Below, piece by piece: positions 57,076-64,000 of a stretch of DNA of 64,000 nt. The notes under the pieces are model-generated. The model did no database searches. It was not told the DNA's origin and saw nothing but the letters and a program-made list of their open reading frames with translations. Both the position numbers and the translations under genes were made by a program. Within the stretch, counting starts at the first letter, position 1; each line of letters opens with the position of its first letter. Origin of the DNA: Aphrocallistes beatrix (Eukaryota; Porifera; Hexactinellida; Sceptrulophora; Aphrocallistidae); assembly GCA_963281255.1 (NCBI GenBank), contig OY725500.1, forward strand, positions 3,529,184 through 3,593,183, in the 5' to 3' direction.

Positions 57076-59735
57076 CTAAAGGCTAATGGTAGGATGACAC
57101 ATCAATCCTCCTCTACACAGACATAACATTCCAGATTCAGAGAGTAAAACTTTATTTAAATGCAAATAGAGTAATAACCTGAGTTCACTCACTGCAGTAC
57201 TCAATAGAATGACGTCTTCATGTTGTAGGTTAGCGTCACATAGCCGATTCTTCACTAAATTTGAACAGGAACTTAGAGATAGAAGCACTTCTTCACAGCT
57301 GTTCTGTCCAATTCTATGCAAATAACTTAACTACAACCTTCTGAGTGTGTGAGTGCTAGCACCCAGCAGTTGTGTGAGATGGCGTTTATGCTCCATGTCT
57401 GTAGGTTCTTCATAAGAATCTTTCCTTATGTATTTGAGCCTGGATAGCCTGCTGATGTAGTGTAGCAGTGAGTAGGGATTAATGCTATCTCCTGTATGTT
57501 GGATAGTTGAGGTATGAGAGTTTCTAGCAGCCGTAGAGATTCATTAGGAATGTGGTAGAGGTGTAAACCTGTCAGCTGTGAAATATGCGTGGAAGCAAGG
57601 TCAAAAGGCATAATGAAAAGGTTAGCAGTGGAAATCAGTTGATTGGCTATATGTTGCAGATGCTGAGGTGTGAATGGAGTTCCAAATAAACACAAACTTG
57701 AGAATGGTTTGAAAATAGAAGTAGAAGACACACCAGCTGATACAGTGGTAGTGAGTTGACAGTGTAAAGTTGTAGACTAATCTTAGTGTCTGATGGCAGC
57801 TGACACTCTTGGATGACGTTACTGTAATCAGATAGAGTAGAAAAGTCTTGATTGAACATCCTCACAGCTAAGTACCTGAGAGAACAAGAAGTCAGGTGAT
57901 TTAGCAGTGCTCTGAACTGAGTTAGTGGTATATTGTGTATTGGCTGTATAGAGTGGAGGAGTGGCAGAGATCTGAGGAAGCACTCCCACTCATTGGGAGG
58001 AGTGGCGCTGATGAAATAGAAGCAGAGTGACCGAGGAAGGAATTCTCTGAAACAAGGAAAAGAGTTGTTGTTCAAATGAGTCGGATTCAAAAAACAGTGC
58101 GGACAAACTCAGATATTTCTCCGTAAATTATGCCCACTCCATGACAGAATGCATAATGAAATCCGTGAATTTACCCAAATAATATATTTCAGGATCTGAG
58201 AATTGATGCCTCCTGTACAAATACCATTCCAACACTCCCGTTACCATGATGGACATATCCATCATGGTAATGGGAGTGTTGGGATGGTATTTGGACAGGA
58301 GGTATGAAATACGGAGACCCGAGTCAGACAACAGGCCGAAGAGGAATCGTATACGGAACTTAAACATATCGCAGGAATGCACGATGTAACGGACACTGGC
58401 ACACTGATCCCCCACGAGCACTCGCTCAGCCAGAACGAACCCACGTATTCTTGCATGGTCAGGTGGGCAAACGACCACTTTGTCACAAAGCCAGGCTGTC
58501 CTTCTGCAGGTGCTCTACCACCAGACCGAGACACTGACTCTCAACTCTTGTCCACGAGGAGAGTCACACGCACTGAGGAGTTCAGTTTACGAAAGGTCGA
58601 ACCCTGGTACGCTATCTCGCAGATGCTCCGAAGACACATTCGGTGCTATTGGGAGAGAGTGGGCTCTTCTTGCCCATGACTGAAGTCCCATACGGTACAG
58701 CTGTCGGGGATGAGGTACACGCTGAGTTGGGAGTAGAGCTGAGACAGTTTGTCTGCTCACTTTGTTGGACTCTCGCACAGGACTGGCGGATAGAGATGCA
58801 TTCACTGGCACTAGTGACAGGTGATCGGTCCCGTCGTGAGGGTAAACCAGTCTCTTCCACTTCTTCATTTCTCCTCACCCTCCTTGTCTAGCTGCTTCTG
58901 GAAGTAGAGGTCTCTATTCTCAGGTGAAAAACCAAGCACATGGTAGAAGCGATCGATGTGGAGTGTATGTGCAGAGAAATGTTAAAGTAGACACCACTGG
59001 TCAGGAGGATGGTGCAGTGGGTGAGGGTACAGCGAGTTAGGAGGAAGAAGAGAAGTGTATTGTCGAAGGGCACTTCTCTTACGAACTCATCTATACTGTC
59101 CAGTATGAGCAGCAGATATTCTCCGTCTGACTCGACGAGGTGCTGTGTGAGATCGGACGTCCAGCTGGGACCGACTGGCATACCCAAGTAGAGCCACTTT
59201 GGAATAAATTTAGCGTCGATGGAGAGCTCGGAATCGATGCGTGAGGTTTCCATGTCGTGCCATTCAGGAGTACGACAGGGGATGGATATGGAGTAGATGA
59301 ACTGAGGCAGCTGTCCCTTGTCGAATCTGAGAGCGGTCCTGTGACATAGGAACGTCTTGCCACTCCCAATCACACACCAGACCTCTTTCTGGACGGATTG
59401 TACTTCTTCATTTCTTCTTCAAAGTCTATTGGGACTATTTGGACTTTCTTATTCGCGATCTTTCAGAAGAAGGCAATTTCATTATAAGTGGTTTCATTTT
59501 CCACTTTTATCACTTCAGATTTTTGATTTACGATGGTGAGTGGAACATAGATGGACTATGTCGACAGGGTCTTCATCGTCTAACGCCTGTTTCCCTTTCC
59601 TATTCTGAGTGGTGACTCTCAGACTTTTCTCCCACTTGACTAAGTCCTTTGCTTGTGATCCCACTTCTCTTCTCAGTTGTTTGATGGACAGATGGTCAGA
59701 GATGTCAGTGAATGGAAACTGATGCGCGGCTATTT
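57076..59735 (-). pseudogene. NLR (NACHT-LRR) gene, degenerate
   Basis: NLRs are cytosolic pattern-recognition NTPases. Read on the minus strand from ~59,735, a charged segment (SIKQLRREVGSQAKDLVKWE) precedes the NACHT domain. That has Walker A IGSGKTFLC (about 59,371) and Walker B LLLILDSIDEF. Further on come LSQLYSQLSVYLIPD, the winged-helix motif FAHLTMQEYVGSFWL (about 58,480-58,435) and RFLFGLLSDSGLR. Leucine-rich repeat-like segments follow in other frames (FTPQHLQHIANQL; SCSNLVKNRLCDANLQHEDV) down to ~57,076. In-frame stops occur after EEPTLSQ and LVDKS, and the frame changes after SFWLSE and near 57,700. Small introns cannot explain the internal stops, so this is a pseudogene. A 45-nt inverted duplication lies inside. 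Confidence 0.8.
58209..58302. repeat. 45-nt inverted duplication inside the NLR
   Basis: Arms 58,209-58,253 and 58,258-58,302 are inverted copies with three mismatches and a 4-nt loop. They start CCTCCTGTACAAATACC and end GGTATTTGGACAGGAGG. Both arms stay open in the NLR frame. Confidence 0.85.
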
Positions 59736-60222
59736 TCGTTGCTCAATCTCCTCTTTTGAGATTTAACATCAAATAAATGAGTTGTTTAGGTCAGCTGTTA
59801 TAAAGTAATAACTTTTTATTAAAGTTTCTATTTTAGCTCCAAAATACAATTTTACATAAATTCGCATTATCAACCACGAGGGCTTTCGATGATAAATCCG
59901 ATTGCATTAATGGATGTCGTTGACCGGGAAATTCAGTGGCTAGCCAAGGCTGCTTCCTAGCTAATGGGACTAAATCGGATCTCCCGATTGAACTAAGGCC
60001 TTGATCGAACTTGAAACTATCGTGTCCTTCCCATCGATCTGTTTAGTTTAGAATCAGTGTTTAGTGAAAATAGTTACGCAGTTGGGATTTAAAACTATCA
60101 TTTGCAGACTTGCTGTGCATAATGTGATATTGAATATCCCAGCTTATTTATAAGGGATGATGATTATGATTAATGAGTCAATTTTATAACTTGCTACATT
60201 CTAAATAGATCACATTGAAGTA
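59736..60222. other. Spacer
   Basis: Region upstream (on the minus strand) of the NLR. No exon was identified. Confidence 0.35.
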
Positions 60223-60362
60223 CAGTGGGGTTCGCTTAATAGCAAGTCGCATTTTGCTCAGAATTCGCTTCCTAGTGGGCGAACTTGCTATTAGGAGATT
60301 GAAATTGACATTATTAGCATGCTTGGAACCTGATGGTAATTGCTAATAGACGAACCCCAGTG
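60223..60362. mobile_element. pogo-like MITE
   Basis: CAGTGGGGTTCGCTTAATAG on the left and CTAATAGACGAACCCCAGTG on the right. TA precedes the left end; the right flank lacks a clear TA, so the exact boundary is uncertain. Confidence 0.6.
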
Positions 60363-60552
60363 CATTATAAAGTAGGGATATTTTAACGCAGCAAATCTCT
60401 TCCTACCAAAAGGATTGCTGCACTCTTCCTGGTTACCGCGCCATAATTAGATATTCTTAGTGGAGTAGCTACATCGTCACCTGGACATGCTCCCTGATCA
60501 ATGTTAATCCTCTTTAATTTGGCCGTGGCCGTTATAGCTGATTTCCATTTTA

Positions 60553-61392
60553 TCAGCAACAAGCGCGCTTCGCTCGCTTGCGCTGCGCGGCTTGCAGACA
60601 CTTCGTGTCCACAGAGTCGCCCTGCGGACGCCTGGAATTACTCAATCCAGCCTATTTTGTTAATTTATATAAATATTTTAAACAAAGGTTAACAAATAAT
60701 TTATCAAATCGATCAGAAAATATATTATCCGAATTCTACACCCCTAAACCCTATGTCAACCGTTGGAAGCTAGTCTTCACCATATTTTTGAGATTTGTTT
60801 ACTTTATGTACCTATTGCAAACAAAAGTAAACAAATATTATCAAATTTACTCGAAAATATGATATTTGAAATCTGCACTCCTGAAAATCCCATGTCTACC
60901 GTTGAGAGTAAGTTTCTAGTATAATTTAGAGATTTGTTTACTTTATGTATCCAATGTAAATAAAAATAAACAAATAATTTATCATATAGACCTGAAAATA
61001 TTATATTCGAAATCTACACCCCTAAAAACCCCATGTCACCTGTTGGAAGCTAGTCTCTAGCATTTTTTTCAAAATTCGTCAAATGGTGTGAAAATATGTA
61101 TATAAAGGTGTGAAATATGCACATAGTCTTTTTATTGCTATACATTATGATACATTTAAGATATCAAAAATAGTTTGTGGCTTTGAAGAATTAGTAATAA
61201 CAATAACGATATATTGTAGTGACGTATAATGATTTCCATTGTGATAGTGTAAGGGTGAGAATTTTGCTTAGATCTTAGAACTTAATCGTAGTCATATCTT
61301 TTGACACCTACATGCCAATTTTATATTCCCACTACTTGCCAATTCTTCAATCAATTCGGACAAACACACACAAAGCGTTTTAATATGTAAGA
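60553..61392 (-). mobile_element. Helitron-like non-autonomous element, near full length
   Basis: On the minus strand it begins TCTTACATATTAAAACGC after an A. It runs through the TTGTCCGAATTGATTGAAG, CCAACAGGTGACATGGGG and GTAAACAAATC family phrases and ends with the GC-rich hairpin module. The last bases can be read as CTGA followed by T, the CTRR pattern of Helitrons. No coding capacity. Confidence 0.7.
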
Positions 61393-61674
61393 TTAACAAT
61401 TTTGCAAACTATTTATAACAATTTGTTCTCTCAGCATTTAATCAGATAAGGTATCTCTACTAGCACTTGTATGATTATATTCATTTGGTAATGTGGAGTT
61501 CGTCGATACGCTACCTGGATTCAAAATATGTACATTGGTAGTATAAAACTTGGTAGTATACATGGTAGTATAAAACTTTGTTAAGTCAGTTCTTTCTATT
61601 TGATTTCAGTTTAGTCTTCATTAATACTTGCATACTTCCTTTTTGTATTCTGAACAATCCAAGGAATAGGTTAA

Positions 61675-61735
61675 ATGCGTATTTTGTCTTATGTCTCCTT
61701 TCTCTTTCTAATTACAACCCTCCAACCAATCAGAG
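61675..61735 (+). CDS. Candidate first exon: signal peptide
   Basis: The ATG opens a 20-codon frame, MRILSYVSFLFLITTLQPIR, that looks like a cleavable signal peptide. It is followed by the consensus donor GTAAGT at 61,736. Downstream exons would lie beyond the mariner/Helitron insertions or outside the window. The evidence is the hydrophobic core plus donor only, so this is tentative. Confidence 0.4.
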
Positions 61736-62058
61736 GTAAGTGAAGATGAAATAAATCTTGTCAACCATCAGCTTAAATTAATCACTTTTTATTTTTTAAA
61801 ATTAAGCTTCCTTTCTTATTAACTGACTCGGTTCATCAGATATTTTATTTTTAGTTACTAGTATCTTGAAATTCTTAATAAGAGCCTAAAAGTATTTATA
61901 TTCAAATGAAACACTATACGAGGGCGTTTGAAAAGTTCTCGGCCTGACATAGAAAGAAATTGTTATTAATACTATTTAAATATTATTATTCAACCTACTC
62001 ACCTTCGAGATCAATGCACTTTTTTTCAAGCGGTTCGGCAGCATTCGGATACTTCTTA

Positions 62059-63033
62059 TCTTATATATTAAAACGCTTGGATTTTTTTGTGTTTGTCCGT
62101 GTTGATTGAAGAATTGACAAGTCGTAGAGAAATGATAATTGGTACGTAGGTATCAAATGATATGACTACGATTAAGTTCTAAGATCTAAGCGAAATTTTC
62201 GCACCTCACAATTTTGTGAGTACTTGTACTTGTACTTAAGTACTTTTTTTGTTTATGAATTGTACTTGTTCTTGTACTTAGTAAGCACTTTGCTAAAATA
62301 CAAAATTTAAGTATTTTCCAAGTACTTTTCAAGTACTACTTCCATTGTGCACTGGTCATCAAAAGTAACTTGCATATCCTTGCTGAATATTATAAGTTAA
62401 GAAATGAATAGAATAGTCCTTTTATCTTTACAGTTGTGTTAATCTAAATAATTGAACCATGGTACGTACTTATATTTATCTATATATTTATCTAAATTTA
62501 CATAAAATATATTTATCTAAATTTACATAAAATATAATAAAATTGAAATTGGTAATAAAAGTACTCGTACTTAAGTACTTTCAAAAGTACTTGAACCCAA
62601 CCCTGCTTTTCTATACAATATATTATATGACTTCACTCTCACAATAGAAATCATTGTTATTAATACTTCAAAGCCACAACTTCTGTTTGATATCTTAATT
62701 TGATTATAGTGTATAGCAAAAAAAAGGTATGTGCATATTTTCACACCTTTATATACATATTTTTTTGTTCACAATAGTTCCATAAAGTAAACAAATTACA
62801 AAAATAGGTTAGAGACTGGCTTTCAACGGTTGACATGGGGTTTAGAGGGGTGTAGATTTCGAATATTATATTTTCAGATCGATATGATAAATTATTTGTT
62901 TATTTTTGTTTACAATATTTATATAAAGTAAACAAATTCCCCAAATATGCTAGATTGGGTAACCCGCAGTGAGACTCTGCGGACACGAAGAGTCCGCAAA
63001 CCGCGCAGCGCAAGCAAGCGAAGCGCACTTCTA
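62059..63033 (+). mobile_element. Helitron-like element inserted in mariner
   Basis: Begins TCTTATATATTAAAACGC after A (62,058) and ends with the GC-rich hairpin module (CGGACACGAAGAGTCCG, GCGCAAGCAAGCGAAGCGC). Host sequence resumes at T (63,034). There is no target duplication; insertion between A and T is the Helitron habit. The end is CTTCTA rather than a standard CTRR. No coding capacity. Confidence 0.75.
62212..62606. mobile_element. hAT-like insertion rich in AAGTACTT
   Basis: Breaks the Helitron-like consensus between GCACCT and CTTTTCTATAC. The right end ACCCAACCCTG is a typical hAT terminus (CAGGGTTGGG in reverse). Both flanks are arrays of AGTACTTG/CAAGTACT. A left terminal match and an 8-bp duplication were not found. 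Confidence 0.5.
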
Positions 63034-63873
63034 TAAGTAAATTTCTTGTCTGATGGAGCCAAGTCAGGCGAATAGGGCGGGTGCGATAATAGTTCATAAC
63101 CACAATCACGAATTGTAGCCATTGTGACCAATGACATGTGAGCTGGTGACTATCCTGGTGGAACAATATCATAGTCAGTTTCCCTCGGCGTTTTATCTTG
63201 ATCTGCTCACACAATTGCATGAGGAGGTTAGCACAGTATATCCCTGTTATGGTGTGTCCTTTATATATGTATGTAGTCAACCATGAGCACTCCCTCTGAA
63301 TTCCAGAAAACAGGCCATCACCTTGCCCGCAGAGTGGATCACCTTAGCCTTCTTGGGAGCTGGTGATCTCCAGTACACCCACTGCTTTGATTGTTCCTTT
63401 GATTCAGGCTGAAAGTGGTGGACCCAAGTTTCATCCATTGTCACAAATCTGTGAAAGTCGTGCAGATCTGGTTCAAACGGGCCAAGCTCTCCTGTGGCAT
63501 TTTGTGCGGTGTCCTTCTTTGATCAGGAGTCAGCAATTTCGGCACTTTGGTCATCACCAATTCCTTCGTGAGGATAGCATGGACGCCCCACTTCATTGGC
63601 AATGTAGCACACGTTAATGCGTCGGTCTGCCAAGATGAGATCGTGGATTTTGTCGACCATCTCTGGCGTGCTCGCTGTAGGAGGTCGTCCTGAACGGGGG
63701 TGGTCTTCCAGACTCTCTCTTCCACGCTTGAACTCTGCTGTCCACTTTTTGACAGTACTAAAGGAAGGAGCATCGTCTCCAAGTGTGATTACCATATCCT
63801 CGTGGATTTCCTTAGGCGACAAGCCCTTCAGATGCAAATAGCGGATTATTCCGCGATCCCCAAATTCATCCAT

Positions 63874-64000
63874 TTTCCCAGAAACTAAGATCTACTGACT
63901 AAATATAATATATACAAATAAAAATATTCTAACAATTGACTTGACATATCAACAAGTATATATCTCGTGTCTCGTTCATCAGGTCAGTAGCATACGGTCA
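63874..64000. other. 5' flank of the mariner transposase
   Basis: AT-rich sequence that should belong to the mariner 5' region. The matching terminal inverted repeat is not present before the window ends. Confidence 0.4.

Larger units (their letters stand above)
61919..63873 (-). mobile_element. mariner transposon, transposase broken and split by an insertion
   Basis: The 3' terminus is at 61,919 (CGAGGGCGTTTGAAAAG, next to TA). The 5' terminus is beyond the window. The minus-strand transposase starts at 63,873 (MDEFGDRGIIRYLHLKG) with the paired HTH region (SFSTVKKWTAEFKRGRESLE, HPRSGRPPTA). It then passes through LTPDQRR, the catalytic MDETWVHHF, GHTITG.Y.ANLL, HQD, and HPPYSPDLAPSD, and ends at TAG 61,995-61,997 (KKCIDLEGE). 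At least three frame changes or stops (near 63,585, 63,441, 63,290 and 63,160) inactivate it. A Helitron-like element interrupts it between 62,058 and 63,034. Removing that element restores one continuous C-terminal frame. Confidence 0.85.

Noticed and set aside
58377-58891. Plus-strand frames over the NLR region
   Set aside because: They are antisense shadows of the NLR pseudogene, whose NACHT and winged-helix motifs are on the minus strand.

Overview
This is an AT-rich animal genome segment. The evidence is spliceosomal introns with GTAAGT/TTTTAG borders, a canonical metazoan-style Dicer, a calcium-binding EGF membrane protein, an NLR-type NACHT gene, very large inducible GTPase (VLIG) genes, and a dense load of animal DNA transposons (hAT, Tc1/mariner, pogo-like, MULE, Ginger, Helitron-like) plus a LINE relic. 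Intron-poor VLIG, coiled-coil/NHL and NLR genes would suit an early-branching invertebrate such as a demosponge, but nothing here proves the taxon.

Layout. 1-3.9 kb: nested foldback elements and MITEs. 3.9-10.2 kb: VLIG-like GTPase copy 1, open apart from one single-base frameshift. 10.2-15 kb: spacer with a Helitron-like fragment, an integrase relic and a degenerate LINE. 15.0-15.7 kb: intact three-EGF type I membrane protein. 15.7-22.8 kb: gene-poor spacer with decayed elements, a (TTA)n tract and hairpins. 22.8-29.1 kb: VLIG copy 2, a direct tandem paralogue with two frameshifts and one stop. 29.2-32.3 kb: two hAT-type insertions with 8-bp target duplications, one holding a transposase C-terminus. 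32.4-33.5 kb: intact multi-pass membrane protein of unknown family. 33.7-37.7 kb: MITEs and repeat arrays. 37,755-44,730: a complete Ginger-type DNA transposon with a 4-bp target duplication. Its spliced gene joins a DD35E integrase to a USP-like cysteine peptidase. 45-49 kb: MULE relic, dispersed repeats, MITEs and a minisatellite. 49.2-50.5 kb: coiled-coil plus NHL-repeat protein with one frameshift. 51.35-55.92 kb: intact, intronless Dicer. 57-59.7 kb (minus strand): NLR pseudogene. 60.5-64 kb: Helitron-like elements, a signal-peptide exon, and a mariner whose reading frame is split by a Helitron-like insertion.

The host genes have an innate-defence flavour (two VLIGs, Dicer, NLR, NHL protein), set in a region much rebuilt by transposons. 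No operon-like organisation is implied. The most unusual items are the integrase-peptidase fusion of the Ginger element, the domain make-up of the VLIG proteins (HTH-like N-terminus, degenerate vWA-like C-terminus), gene-conversion tracts between the VLIG copies, and the single-exon Dicer without a C-terminal dsRNA-binding domain.
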